Shown one piece after another: positions 17,069 to 28,017 of a stretch of DNA of 64,000 nucleotides. The translations under genes and the position numbers were made by a program. Each line of letters opens with the position of its first letter. Within the stretch, counting starts at the first letter, position 1. This DNA is from an uncultured Porphyromonadaceae bacterium (GTDB lineage Bacteria > Bacteroidota > Bacteroidia > Bacteroidales > Muribaculaceae): the NCBI GenBank assembly GCA_947567425.1, contig CANOLV010000004.1, positions 62,001 to 126,000 on the forward strand, read 5' to 3'. The notes under the pieces are model-generated. The model ran no database searches, had not been told where the DNA came from, and saw only the letters and a list, made by a program, of their open reading frames with translations.

Positions 17069-18481
17069 TCAGCGGCGTTCTGCGAGTATGACCTCGTTGG
17101 ACAGCTTCTTCAGGTTCGTGCGCATCTGCTCGAGCTTGCGTTCGAGCGGAATTATGTCGGAGCTGACCGAGCGGTCGCCGTCGCGGTACTGCATGCGCAG
17201 GAAAGCAAGCTCCTCTTCGACAGCCTTGATATCCTCTTTGGCATCAAGATACGTGTCCATGGCGTTGCGCGCTTGTGGCGACTTGAAGTCGTTCCATGAC
17301 GTGTAGATGACACCTCCCGGCATGGCGAAGTAGAAGTCGGCGCCTTTTTTCGTTTTGGTCGATCCGGTCTCCTCTATCTTGGCAAGCATGTCCGAGTAGT
17401 CGGCGCCGTCTTCCCACGTCGATCGGTAGTCGGTTATCATGGCTTTCGCGGCAAGTCCGGGTGCATCTACCGGATAGTTCTTTCTGAGTTCGGAAGGGAT
17501 GAACACGTAGATAGTGATGCTGTCGCCAAGCTGATTGCGGTCGGTGGCCCACCAACCGGCTCCGGTGGTCTCGTCGATAGCGAGCATGTAGTCGTCGTAA
17601 GGTGAGTTGTAGGGCATGCCCAGATTCTGCGGTTGCAGGAACCCGTCGTCGCCTTTGCGGGAGATGAATATGTCGTAGCCTCCTATCGATTCGTCGCCGT
17701 CGTTTGCATAATAGAGTGTTATGCCGTCCTGCATCAGAAAGGGAAAATTGCTGTCTCCGCCGGATTTGTTAAGTGACTCGCTCAGGATGTGCGGCTTTTC
17801 CCATGTGCCGTCATAAAGCTGTGCCGATGTCATAAGCACGTAGTTTTCCTCGCTGTCGGGAGCCGCCCACACCATTGTCTGGCGTGATTCGGGCATGTAG
17901 ACTACTGTCGGGTCGGCCACGTCGGCATCCTCCGGGAGCATGTCGGCATTGTTTATCGATCCGCTTTCGGGTGAAAGCCTATAGGCGTTGAGAAACTGGT
18001 CGCGGTCAACTGCTATGCTGTCGATGATCACGATGTTCTCCACGCGGTCAAACATAGCTTTTGCGCGTGATACCTTTTCGGCAAACGCTTCCATCTCTTC
18101 CGGCATCGAACGTTTGGCCTTTGTGAGGGCCGCGCGATATCTGTCGAGGTAATCCTCTGCATCGGCAAACCTATAGTCGCTGAATGCGATCATGGCCAGA
18201 TATCTCGGAGCTTCGATCACGTTTTTGCTGTCGGCGAGCTTAAGGTGCTTTATGGCTTCGTCTGCCCTTCCTTGCTGGTATAGGCATACTCCGACCCATT
18301 GGTTGAGCGATGCATCCTTGGGTCTCTTCTTCAGCGCCGCCTGAAACTCCGGCAGCGGGGTCTCGAAGTCGCCGTCGCGGTATAGCTTCTTCGCTTCTTC
18401 GAGGGTGATGGCTCCTGAGGGCAGACAGAAAATGACTGTCAACGCTATGGCGGTTATATGACGTAATATTGCGGTATTCAT
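17069..18481 (-). CDS. Exported TPR and PD40 beta-propeller protein
   Basis: The 470-aa protein has a signal peptide (about 1-24), two or three TPR-like repeats (about 28-130), a propeller-like region of PD40 strands (about 190-330; GDSNFPFLMQDGITLYYAND and GGYDIFISR are typical blade motifs), and a charged coiled-coil-like C-terminus (about 415-470). Similar TPR-plus-PD40 architectures occur in envelope proteins of Bacteroidota, including PorE of the type IX secretion system, but this protein lacks the OmpA peptidoglycan-binding domain. Its function is unknown; a scaffold in the periplasm is a reasonable guess. It is the first gene of the long leftward unit, 53 bp from a consensus promoter. 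Confidence 0.8.
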   Translation of the reverse strand: MNTAILRHITAIALTVIFCLPSGAITLEEAKKLYRDGDFETPLPEFQAALKKRPKDASLNQWVGVCLYQQGRADEAIKHLKLADSKNVIEAPRYLAMIAFSDYRFADAEDYLDRYRAALTKAKRSMPEEMEAFAEKVSRAKAMFDRVENIVIIDSIAVDRDQFLNAYRLSPESGSINNADMLPEDADVADPTVVYMPESRQTMVWAAPDSEENYVLMTSAQLYDGTWEKPHILSESLNKSGGDSNFPFLMQDGITLYYANDGDESIGGYDIFISRKGDDGFLQPQNLGMPYNSPYDDYMLAIDETTGAGWWATDRNQLGDSITIYVFIPSELRKNYPVDAPGLAAKAMITDYRSTWEDGADYSDMLAKIEETGSTKTKKGADFYFAMPGGVIYTSWNDFKSPQARNAMDTYLDAKEDIKAVEEELAFLRMQYRDGDRSVSSDIIPLERKLEQMRTNLKKLSNEVILAERR

Positions 18482-18509
18482 GTCGTTCGATATTGATTTA
18501 CAGCATTCT

Positions 18510-18564
18510 CTCCGGATATTTGCCGGAGGACTTCAAAATTAGTCATAATTCCGCAAATATCAAA
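18510..18564 (-). promoter_or_regulatory. Consensus promoter and leader hairpin of the long leftward gene run
   Basis: The minus strand has TTTG (plus CAAA 18561-18564), a 19-nt spacer and TAATTTTG (plus CAAAATTA 18534-18541), matching the Bacteroidota consensus at both elements. Between the expected transcription start and the ATG at 18481, CTCCGG (18510-18515) and CCGGAG (18523-18528) form a 6-bp leader stem. Confidence 0.75.
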
Positions 18565-18600
18565 ATCGGCATTTATAATTGAATATTTTTAAGATGAAGG

Positions 18601-18641
18601 AGGGCCGGCCAATATGAGCTATTGCTCCGGTGGCCGACCCT
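18601..18641 (-). terminator. Probable terminator after the GH2 gene
   Basis: AGGGCCGGCCA (18601-18611) pairs with TGGCCGACCCT (18631-18641) with one mismatch, and GAGC-TATT-GCTC adds an inner stem. On the minus strand the stem is followed by a T-containing but not uniform tail. It sits 45 bp past the GH2 stop. Confidence 0.45.
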
Positions 18642-18685
18642 CTTACTTGGAATTTACCGCGAATCAGGTTGTGATTTGCCGGTCG

Positions 18686-21062
<2,377 letters not shown>

Positions 21063-21071
21063 TTATTATTG

Positions 21072-21102
21072 CAAATTTAATTATTTTACAAGTAATTTCC
21101 AA
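21072..21102 (-). promoter_or_regulatory. Promoter of the GH51-remnant/GH2 unit
   Basis: The minus strand shows TTG (plus 21100-21102), a 20-nt spacer and TAAATTTG (plus CAAATTTA 21072-21079), 82 bp upstream of the GH51 remnant start. This promoter probably still drives the GH2 gene. Confidence 0.6.
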
Positions 21103-21521
21103 GTAATTGGAATAATTTACCGAGAATCTGCTTGATGTGCTAATTTGTTGGTTGTCAGTGTATTAAAATGTAGAGTGCTTGCCGGTCAGGACGACGTGCC
21201 GTCTGTTGGATTGCATCGCCGGATTGGCGGGAAGTAATATCCTAAGGAGTTGCTTGAATGGCATGGAATCTGAAAATGTGTTGTAAAACATGTTTTTGTC
21301 CTCGCTTAATATGATATTGTGTTGCAAGGCGTAAGGCTTATTGTAGTAAGCAATGACTGATTGGAGCTTTGTCGAAAAGATAATGTGCTGATAGCTACCA
21401 TCAGGATTTGGATGGGTTTATGTCCGGCCCATTCCTGGGGTTATTGTACTTAATACATGATGCCAGACTTGTCGAAATTCTGAAATGTCTTGTCTGATAG
21501 TTATATAAGGCGTGAAAAATG
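21103..21521. other. Non-coding spacer between divergent glycosidase genes
   Basis: This stretch lies between the two divergent promoters. I see no credible gene in it. It holds one copy of a 25-bp repeat (21273-21297). The rest is moderately AT-rich, without a clear hairpin or ORF. It could be remnant sequence from the event that truncated the GH51 gene or a regulator-binding region. Confidence 0.5.
21273..21297 (-). repeat. 25-bp near-palindromic intergenic repeat, copy A
   Basis: Read on the minus strand this block matches the block at 25425-25449 at 23 of 25 positions. The core is ATGTTTTACAACACAT. It lies in the spacer between the divergent GH51/GH2 and GH3 genes. The near-dyad suggests a protein-binding site. 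Confidence 0.5.
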
Positions 21522-21553
21522 TTGTGAAATTAGATGGGAATAGTTTAAATTTG
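21522..21553 (+). promoter_or_regulatory. Promoter of the GH3 gene
   Basis: TTG at 21522-21524, a 21-nt spacer and TAAATTTG at 21546-21553 lie 53 bp upstream of the GH3 ATG. The -7 element is an exact consensus match. Confidence 0.6.
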
Positions 21554-21605
21554 TGGTAGGAAATTAATTTTAACCCCATCACTATCCGTGTTAAACATCT
21601 GACTT

Positions 21606-24533
21606 ATGGTAAAAAAAGTGATTTTTCTGTGCGTCTGTGCGTTGATGGCCGTGTCGTCTGCCGATGCAAAAAAGAAACAGGCAGTTTCTTTTGATTCTTA
21701 CAACTGGGATTTTGGCGTTTTAAACGCATCGGAGGGTGCTGTATGCCACACCTTTGTGCTGGACAACAAGTCGAAAGAGGCAGTTATGATCGGGAAAGCC
21801 ATCCCCAGTTGCGAATGTATTTTTGCCCAGTATCCTGAATCTCCGGTAGAGCCGGGTCAGTCGGCAAAAGTGAGGGTGGTCTTTGACCCGTCGCAGGCTA
21901 AGGGCAAAAACTTCCGGAGCGTTGAGTTGCTCGACGACCGGGGCAACACTCTCGGTGCACTGTCGGTGGAGGCGGTGGTCGACGACACCTCCAGGGCCAA
22001 GGCCTATCCTTTCCGTGACACGAGTCTCGGCTATGAGGAGCGTGTTGAGAATCTGATCTCGCTCCTCACCCCTGAAGAAAAGGTTGGATTGATGATGAAC
22101 AAGTCTGTTTCGGTCGATCGTCTGGGCATCCCCTCGTACAATTGGTGGAGCGAGGCTTGTCATGGTGTGCGTCAGGACGGCTACACGGTCTATCCGCAAC
22201 CGATAGGAATGGCCGCGGCATTCAGTCCGAAGCTGGTCTATGATGTGTTTTCCACAGTGTCGGATGAAGCGAGGGCCAATTGGAACCGCTCCGACCACAA
22301 TATATTTAATGTGCCGATGGGTGAGATCTATTATCCCGGCAATCCTGAATTGACATTCTGGTGCCCGAACGTCAATATATTCCGCGACCCGCGTTGGGGA
22401 CGCGGCCAGGAGACGTGCGGCGAGGATCCTTATCTGAATGCAGTGCTCGGCGTGCAGACCGTGCTTGGCATGCAGGGCGATGACGACCGCTACTATAAGA
22501 CTCATGCCTGCGCCAAGCACTATGCCGTACATAGCGGTCCGGAACCGTTGCGCCACACTTACAATGCTTCAGTGTCGATGCGTGACCTGTGGGAGACGTA
22601 TCTTCCGGCATTTAAGGCGCTGGTCAAAAAGGGCAACGTGCGTGAGGTCATGTGCGCCTACAACCGCTATGAAGGGAAGCCCTGCTGCACAAGCGACCGC
22701 CTTCTTGTCGACATCCTTCGCCGTAAATGGGGCTATGATGCCATCGTGCTGACCGACTGCGACGCCATCAATAATTTTTACAACAAAGGACAGCATGAAA
22801 CACACCCTGACCCGGTCTCGGCTTCAGTCGACGCAGTGCTTAACGGCACCGATCTGGAGTGCGGCAAGGTGTTCATGTCGCTGACCGATGCGCTGGCCGA
22901 TGGACGTCTGCAGGAGAGCGTTCTTGACGGACACTTGCGCAAGACCCTTTTGGGACGTTTTGAACTCGGCATGTTCGACCCGGCTGAAATGAGTCCTTGG
23001 TATGGTCTCACACCAGCTGCTATAAGCAGTGAGAGTAATCATGCCCTTGCCGTGCAGGCGGCCCGTGAATCGATGGTGCTTCTCGAAAACAACGGAATAT
23101 TGCCGCTGTCAAAGGATATTAAGACGATAGCGGTGGTCGGTCCGAATGCCGACGATACATCATTGCTTAACGGGAACTATGGTGGAACCCCGACCGAAGA
23201 GCATACACGTTCGCTTCTCGACGGCATACGTGCCGCCATGTCCGGAACCAACGTCATCTATCGTAAGGCGTGTGAACTTGACGATGACTATTCTACGATT
23301 CCGCATTTGCAGGAGTTTAATGATGGAAAGGGTCTGAAGGTGGAATTTTTCAACAACCGCCATCTGGCCGGGGAACCGGTCAAGACGGACTACTATGACG
23401 CGGTTAACTTCTCGACTTTCGGCGCGTGGGGATTTGCCGAAGGAGTTGACACGGATTCGCTGTCAGTGAGAATGACGGGCAGATATAAGGCCACGTTCAC
23501 GGGCGACATGAAGTACACCTTCACTACCGACAACGGCTATCTGCTTAAAGTCAATGGAGAGGTAGTGGAAAATGCCGGGGGATCGCGCCGAGGTTTCGGA
23601 TTCGGCCGTAGGGTGCCTGATTATAAGTCGTTTCCGGTGAAAGAGGGCGATACGTACGATGTAGAGATCGAGTATAAGCACGGCAATGGAAACTTCGCAA
23701 TGTTGCGCGGCGACATCTGCGAACGCCGGCTTGTGGAGTTTGACGAGGTGGCGGATGCCGTCAAGGACGCTGAAGTGATAGTGGTCATCGGAGGTATATC
23801 GGCTCAGATGGAGGGTGAAGGTGGCGATAAGGCCGACATCGAATTGCCTAAGGTGCAGCGGCGGCTGATACAGGCCATGCATGCCACCGGCAAGCCCGTG
23901 GTGGTGGTCAACTGTTCGGGTTCGGCCATAGCGTTCGGCACCGTATCCGACCAGTATGATGCTCTTCTGCAGGCATGGTATGCCGGGCAGGGTGGTTCCC
24001 AGGCGTTGGCCGAAGTGCTTCTGGGCGACTATAATCCGGGAGGCAAATTGCCGGTGACATTCTATCGGTCAAACGACGATCTTCCCGACTTCCTCGACTA
24101 TAGTATGGACAACCGTACCTATCGTTACTTCCGGGGACAGCCTCATTATGCTTTCGGCTATGGCCTGTCGTACACTACGTTTGATTACGGAAAGGGACGC
24201 CTGTCAAAGTCGTCGATGAAAAAGGATGGAAAGGTGACGCTGTCTGTACCGGTCACCAATACCGGAGAACGCCAGGGAACTGAGACTGTACAAGTATATG
24301 TCAAGGCATTGGACTATGCCGAGGCTCCGCTTAAATCGCTTAAGGGCTTCCAGAAGCTGAGTATAGCGCCCGGCGAGACTGCCAAGGCTGAGATAGTGCT
24401 TGACGGGGAGGCGTTTGAGTATTATGATCCGTCGATTGACGAGCTGTCGACCCGCCCGGGCCGCTACCGCATACTTTATGGAAGTTCGTCGCGCGACGAG
24501 GACCTGCAAGCTCTCGACTTCGAAGTGAAATAG
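21606..24533 (+). CDS. GH3 glycosidase (beta-xylosidase/glucosidase type) with DUF1573 and PA14 domains
   Basis: The 975-aa exported protein has a signal peptide (about 1-21), a DUF1573 immunoglobulin-like domain (about 28-125), the GH3 TIM barrel (about 135-430), the GH3 alpha/beta domain interrupted by a PA14 insert (about 565-705), and a fibronectin-III-like C-terminus (about 890-970). The nucleophile is probably Asp384 in VLTDCDAINNFY; the substrate-site segments PNVNIFRDPRWGRGQET and KHYAVHSGPE are the forms found in beta-xylosidase/arabinofuranosidase-type GH3. PA14 inserts usually shape the subsite beyond the terminal sugar. DUF1573 at the N-terminus of a glycosidase is unusual. It probably releases terminal xylose or glucose from hemicellulose oligomers in the periplasm. 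Confidence 0.92.
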   Translation: MVKKVIFLCVCALMAVSSADAKKKQAVSFDSYNWDFGVLNASEGAVCHTFVLDNKSKEAVMIGKAIPSCECIFAQYPESPVEPGQSAKVRVVFDPSQAKGKNFRSVELLDDRGNTLGALSVEAVVDDTSRAKAYPFRDTSLGYEERVENLISLLTPEEKVGLMMNKSVSVDRLGIPSYNWWSEACHGVRQDGYTVYPQPIGMAAAFSPKLVYDVFSTVSDEARANWNRSDHNIFNVPMGEIYYPGNPELTFWCPNVNIFRDPRWGRGQETCGEDPYLNAVLGVQTVLGMQGDDDRYYKTHACAKHYAVHSGPEPLRHTYNASVSMRDLWETYLPAFKALVKKGNVREVMCAYNRYEGKPCCTSDRLLVDILRRKWGYDAIVLTDCDAINNFYNKGQHETHPDPVSASVDAVLNGTDLECGKVFMSLTDALADGRLQESVLDGHLRKTLLGRFELGMFDPAEMSPWYGLTPAAISSESNHALAVQAARESMVLLENNGILPLSKDIKTIAVVGPNADDTSLLNGNYGGTPTEEHTRSLLDGIRAAMSGTNVIYRKACELDDDYSTIPHLQEFNDGKGLKVEFFNNRHLAGEPVKTDYYDAVNFSTFGAWGFAEGVDTDSLSVRMTGRYKATFTGDMKYTFTTDNGYLLKVNGEVVENAGGSRRGFGFGRRVPDYKSFPVKEGDTYDVEIEYKHGNGNFAMLRGDICERRLVEFDEVADAVKDAEVIVVIGGISAQMEGEGGDKADIELPKVQRRLIQAMHATGKPVVVVNCSGSAIAFGTVSDQYDALLQAWYAGQGGSQALAEVLLGDYNPGGKLPVTFYRSNDDLPDFLDYSMDNRTYRYFRGQPHYAFGYGLSYTTFDYGKGRLSKSSMKKDGKVTLSVPVTNTGERQGTETVQVYVKALDYAEAPLKSLKGFQKLSIAPGETAKAEIVLDGEAFEYYDPSIDELSTRPGRYRILYGSSSRDEDLQALDFEVK

Positions 24534-24562
24534 CTGGAGAATGCATAATATCCGAAAACTAA

Positions 24563-24600
24563 AACCGTGTAAGTCGGGCTGGCGACCGACTTACACGGTT
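24563..24600. terminator. Bidirectional terminator between convergent genes
   Basis: A perfect 15-bp stem (24563-24577 with 24586-24600) with an 8-nt loop lies between the GH3 gene and the convergent thioredoxin-fold gene. The minus-strand side is followed by TTTTAGTTTT. Confidence 0.7.
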
Positions 24601-24645
24601 AATCATTTCTTGGAATCAGTCAGTGGTGTTCGTATTCACCGGCTT

Positions 24646-25167
24646 TTAATTCTTTTTTGTGGTTTCTCTTTTTTGCGATAGCCTAATCATTTCTTCTTCA
24701 GAAGGATTCTTTGCCACAATCTTGCCCGAAGGGTCGATCAGGTAGGCATGCATGCCTGACTTTAAATGGTAGTCGGCGATTAATTTTTCTGCCCGACTTC
24801 CCGAGGCATGGAATTGCGACTCCGCGCTTAATCCGTCACGGCGAACTACCTCGTTGAAGAGTCGTTCGTTGCGGTCCATATTGACCGCCAGGTGTTGGAA
24901 TCGTTCTGTAGTCAAGCTGTCGAGCTTACTTTCCATATCTGTGTACTGCTTTACGGCGATTCGCGATGATGCGTCGCTCGATTTCCAGAATTGGAGCAAT
25001 ACCCACTGTCCTTTCAATTGGTCGAGAGCTACGGTTGAGTCATTGTTCTCGATGCGAAACATAGGTGCGCGGTACCCTTTCATACCGTCGACGGCGCGGT
25101 TGGTACCAGCTGTAATAAGGACCAGGAGAACGGCGAATGTCGCAATGATGATCATTGCTTTCTTCAT
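24646..25167 (-). CDS. Membrane-anchored thioredoxin-fold protein without cysteines
   Basis: The 173-aa protein has an N-terminal hydrophobic anchor (about 4-21) and an AhpC/TlpA-like fold: YRAPMFRIENNDSTVALDQLKG aligns, in two parts, with the usual entry strand of thioredoxin-like redoxins, then WVLLQFWKSS, and YLIDPSGKIVAKNP near the end. At the place where redoxins have W-C-x-x-C the sequence reads FWKSSDASSR (60-69), and the whole protein has no cysteine. It therefore cannot do thiol chemistry and may act as a binding or structural partner. It has its own consensus promoter, and it ends facing the GH3 gene. Confidence 0.75.
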   Translation of the reverse strand: MKKAMIIIATFAVLLVLITAGTNRAVDGMKGYRAPMFRIENNDSTVALDQLKGQWVLLQFWKSSDASSRIAVKQYTDMESKLDSLTTERFQHLAVNMDRNERLFNEVVRRDGLSAESQFHASGSRAEKLIADYHLKSGMHAYLIDPSGKIVAKNPSEEEMIRLSQKRETTKKN

Positions 25168-25302
25168 TCTATCTGATTTTAGTTACTAATCACAGACCGT
25201 TTGCATTCTGTGGGCCTGAGCCGACGGCGCATGGCGGTCTGTTGCCGATTTTCGGCTTGATCAACCTCTGTCAATCAATAGCGATAACAAGTATCACGGC
25301 CA

Positions 25303-25333
25303 CAAAGTTAGCTATAATTTCGGATTTGTTCAA
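25303..25333 (-). promoter_or_regulatory. Promoter of the thioredoxin-fold gene
   Basis: Minus-strand TTG (plus CAA 25331-25333), a 20-nt spacer and TAACTTTG (plus CAAAGTTA 25303-25310) fit the consensus and lie 136 bp upstream of the start. Confidence 0.6.
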
Positions 25334-25562
25334 GAATGTCATGGTTGACAGCCAGTGTATTAGCTCGTAGGAGTATGCCAAAGTGCTTGTAGTAATGAGG
25401 TTATGGGGAAGCTTAAATTTTGTTAAAAATATGTTTTATAACACATTTTTGAGGCTTTATCACTTCGTTAACGGTAAAAATACGGCTGCATCAAACCAAT
25501 AGGCTGTCATCGATGTTTAAATAATAGTTAATTAATTATAACCACTTATTCTCGTATTTAAC
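25334..25562. other. Non-coding leader region of the porin gene
   Basis: Together with 25168-25302 this makes a 395-bp gap without a gene. The right half is AT-rich and contains the repeat at 25425-25449. I found no exact TAnnTTTG in front of the porin ATG, so its promoter is undefined and may depend on an activator. Confidence 0.45.
25425..25449 (+). repeat. 25-bp near-palindromic intergenic repeat, copy B
   Basis: The core ATGTTTTATAACACAT differs at one position from copy A at 21273-21297; the flanking five A and three T bases also match. It lies 114 bp before the porin start. Confidence 0.5.
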
Positions 25563-26870
25563 ATGCTAAGAAGATTATCATTCATCGCATTAATGTGTGC
25601 TTTCGGCCTGCATGCATTTGCCGTGAGTCCGACGGAGAAGCGTCTGGAAGCTCAAAAAAACAGCCAGCATCTTGTGTATATAGGCAATGAACAGACTGTC
25701 GACACTGCCGCCGTGCGTGATATGATCTCCAATTTTTATATTGATCAGTTCCGTAGTTTCCAGGATCCGTTGGCTCCTTACTTCATGCTTATGAGCAAGT
25801 CGGGGAATCTGGCCATGGGCATCGGCGGTGCCGTGCGTATGCGCGGGTGGTATGACTGGAACGGAGCCATGAGCAACAGCGCGTTCATCCCTAATTTGAT
25901 ATCCATTCCCAACGATCCGACACGCGACCATTGGTTCGGCACCACTCCAAGCGGGACGGCCATCTTTGCGAGGGTGTTCGGCCACAGTTCCAAAGTAGGA
26001 CTTTATCAGGCATACATCGAGGCTAAGTTTTCAGGCTACGGCAACCGCGACTTCAAGCTCAGTAAGGCTTATTTCTCTGTCGGCGACTGGACGGTGGGGT
26101 ATGCTCCGTCGACATATACCGACCCTATGGCGGCTCCCCCTACGGTTGACAGCCAAGGCCCGAATGCATTGATGAACTATACTAATGTGCTTATACGGTG
26201 GATGCATACGTTTAAGAAGGGGATAGTGGTGGCCGCGTCGGTGGAATCGCCCAACGGGAGCATTCCCGCAGTTGACGGCAAGTATACCGGATGCTCCGAC
26301 TTTATGCCGAATGTGGCCGGATTTGTGCAGTATCAGTGGAACGGCGGTCTGCAGCATGTCAGGCTGTCGGGCGTAATGCGAGGTCTTGAATACCGCGATC
26401 TGGTTCAGTCGCGCAATCATAAGGTGATCGGCTGGGGTGTGCATCTGAGCACGGTGTTCCGTCCTGTCGACCCGCTGACAGTGTATGGCGGAGTGAACTA
26501 CGGCAAGGGTGTCAGCGACATGGTCCAGGATCTACAGAATTCACCGATGGATCTGCTCGGCGATGCCGGTACTCCAGGCAAGATGTATGCACCGAGAAGT
26601 TTCGGATGGTACGCCGCGCTTCAGTATCATTTCGCTCCGAATGTGTTCTCCACCATCATGTTCAGCGAGGAGCGTTTCCTTCCTAAGCATGCCCCTGTGA
26701 TGGAGAATTACACTTATAAATATGGACTTTATGGCGCGGCCAACATATTTTGGGAGATACATCCGCGCTGTCAGATAGGTCTGGAATATAATATCGGCAA
26801 GCGTATGGACATCGACCATCAGCACAAATGCGCCGACCGCGTAAGCCTTATGGGGCAGTTCAGTTTCTGA
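25563..26870 (+). CDS. DcaP-like outer-membrane porin
   Basis: The 435-aa protein has a signal peptide (about 1-20) and then a short helical segment (about 25-70), followed by alternating polar/apolar beta strands to the end. The final residue is Phe (LMGQFSF), the usual signature for insertion by the BAM complex. The strands GGAVRMRGWYDW, KAYFSVGDWTVGYAPSTY and RCQIGLEYNIGKR resemble DcaP-type porins, which pass small anionic or dicarboxylic solutes. The substrate cannot be inferred here. It stands alone between a divergent thioredoxin-fold gene and rnpB, and its leader carries repeat copy B. Confidence 0.85.
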   Translation: MLRRLSFIALMCAFGLHAFAVSPTEKRLEAQKNSQHLVYIGNEQTVDTAAVRDMISNFYIDQFRSFQDPLAPYFMLMSKSGNLAMGIGGAVRMRGWYDWNGAMSNSAFIPNLISIPNDPTRDHWFGTTPSGTAIFARVFGHSSKVGLYQAYIEAKFSGYGNRDFKLSKAYFSVGDWTVGYAPSTYTDPMAAPPTVDSQGPNALMNYTNVLIRWMHTFKKGIVVAASVESPNGSIPAVDGKYTGCSDFMPNVAGFVQYQWNGGLQHVRLSGVMRGLEYRDLVQSRNHKVIGWGVHLSTVFRPVDPLTVYGGVNYGKGVSDMVQDLQNSPMDLLGDAGTPGKMYAPRSFGWYAALQYHFAPNVFSTIMFSEERFLPKHAPVMENYTYKYGLYGAANIFWEIHPRCQIGLEYNIGKRMDIDHQHKCADRVSLMGQFSF

Positions 26871-26883
26871 TCAAATGTGAAAT

Positions 26884-26930
26884 ACGCGGGGAGGGCGTGC
26901 CGGATCTTGTCCGACGCGTCCTCCCCGCGT
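26884..26930 (+). terminator. GC-rich hairpin after the porin gene
   Basis: An 11-bp GC-rich stem (26884-26894 with 26920-26930), with further pairing inside the loop, follows the porin stop by 13 bp. The T-tract normally expected is missing, so this may act as an RNA-stabilising 3' stem rather than a classic intrinsic terminator. Confidence 0.5.
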
Positions 26931-26969
26931 GTAGATCGTCGAGGGGTTGTGCGTTGATGTGAATAAAAG

Positions 26970-27001
26970 TTTGTTCTTAGGCAGAAAATTGAGTAAATTT
27001 G
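26970..27001 (+). promoter_or_regulatory. Promoter of rnpB
   Basis: TTTG at 26970-26973, a 20-nt spacer and TAAATTTG at 26994-27001 match the consensus exactly. The expected start, 5-8 nt further, falls at the 5' end of the RNase P RNA. Confidence 0.85.
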
Positions 27002-27013
27002 TGGTCTTATAAC

Positions 27014-27434
27014 GGATGAGCGGGACGGTCAGCCGCTTGCCGACGTAGGTGCGGCAAGAGGAAAGTCCGGGCAGCGCAGAGCACCATGGTTCCTAACGGG
27101 AACCTGCCGGCGACGGCAGAGAAGTGTGACAGAAAATAACCGCCGCGCAAGCGGCAAGGGTGAAAAGGTGAGGCAAGAGCTCACCGGCGCCGACAGCGAT
27201 GCCGGCGGCCGCACACCTGATGGGCTGCAAGGTCAAGTATACCGGCATCTAAGGATTGCTCGTCCATTGCCGGGGGGTAGACTGCTAAGATCCATGATCC
27301 GTAAGGTCGTGGGTTGTCAGCCGGATGGCGACATCCGGAGTAGATAAATGGCTGACCGCGGAGGGATATCGCGCCGGATTTTCGCGGCATGGATCTTCTC
27401 CGCGACATAACCCGGCTTATAGTCCCGCTCATCT
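27014..27434 (+). ncRNA. rnpB: RNase P RNA (bacterial type A)
   Basis: The ends pair over 12 bp (27015-27026 with 27422-27433), forming helix P1. Conserved core blocks are visible: GAGGAAAGTCCGGGC near 27057, ACAGAAAATAACCGCC near 27129, AAGGGTGAAAAGGTG near 27156, and ATAACCCGGCTTATAG near 27407. This RNA is the catalytic subunit that removes 5' leaders from pre-tRNAs. ORFs predicted inside it are spurious. It has an exact consensus promoter and a terminator downstream. Confidence 0.95.
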
Positions 27435-27444
27435 GTTTGTCATA

Positions 27445-27493
27445 AAAGTGCGCTGCAGATTCATTTTGCATGCGCACTTTCTTGTTTGTCTCG
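27445..27493 (+). terminator. Terminator of rnpB
   Basis: AAAGTGCGC (27445-27453) pairs with GCGCACTTT (27472-27480), extended by an inner TGCA/TGCA pairing and followed by CTTGTTTGT. It sits 11 bp after the RNase P RNA. Confidence 0.7.
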
Positions 27494-27547
27494 CCGAAAT
27501 GTGCTTATTTCGCACAGTAGATATCTCCAAACCAGCTACAGTTTATT

Positions 27548-27928
27548 ATGGAAAAGCAGAAGTATCAGCTTGAATTCGACATGAAGGGTACGCCGGTGCC
27601 TCTTTTGTGGTCATATATCTCTTCGGCGTCAGGGTTGAAGGAATGGTTTGCCGACGCGGTTGAGATTGACGGTAAGCACTATACGTTTTATTGGAACAAG
27701 CAGCCCCAGAGCGCGACGGTGCTGTCGATGCGCTCTGAAGTGTCGGTGCGATGGCGGTGGGACGACGAGCCTTCACGGGCCTATTTTGAATTGAAGATTC
27801 AGGTCAACGATTTTACCGGCACGTCGACGCTAATACTGACTGACTTTGCCGAACCGTCGGAGCTGGATGACGCAAGAGAGCTTTGGACGACGCAGATTGA
27901 CGGTCTGCGCACTTTGCTCGGTTGCTGA
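27548..27928 (+). CDS. START-like (SRPBCC fold) domain protein
   Basis: The 126-aa protein is a single SRPBCC-type domain. MEKQKYQLEFDMKGTP forms the first strand, WSYISSASGLKEWFAD the helix pair with the typical 'L..WFAD' of AHSA1/START proteins, TFYWNKQPQSATVL and SVRWRWDD the sheet, and ELWTTQIDGLRTLLG the long C-terminal helix. Such domains bind small hydrophobic ligands or protein partners. It is cytoplasmic, with no signal. The ligand is unknown. It follows rnpB on the same strand, after a terminator. Confidence 0.8.
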   Translation: MEKQKYQLEFDMKGTPVPLLWSYISSASGLKEWFADAVEIDGKHYTFYWNKQPQSATVLSMRSEVSVRWRWDDEPSRAYFELKIQVNDFTGTSTLILTDFAEPSELDDARELWTTQIDGLRTLLGC

Positions 27929-28017
27929 GGCTCGGCGTTTGATTCTGAGATTGAAAAACTATTGTGGCTTTCAGGCGTTATTATAATAAACAAATTAACT
28001 TAATAAGTCTGAAAGAT

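Noticed and set aside
27126..27477. Small ORFs within the RNase P RNA region
   Set aside because: The region is fully explained by rnpB with paired ends and conserved core blocks.
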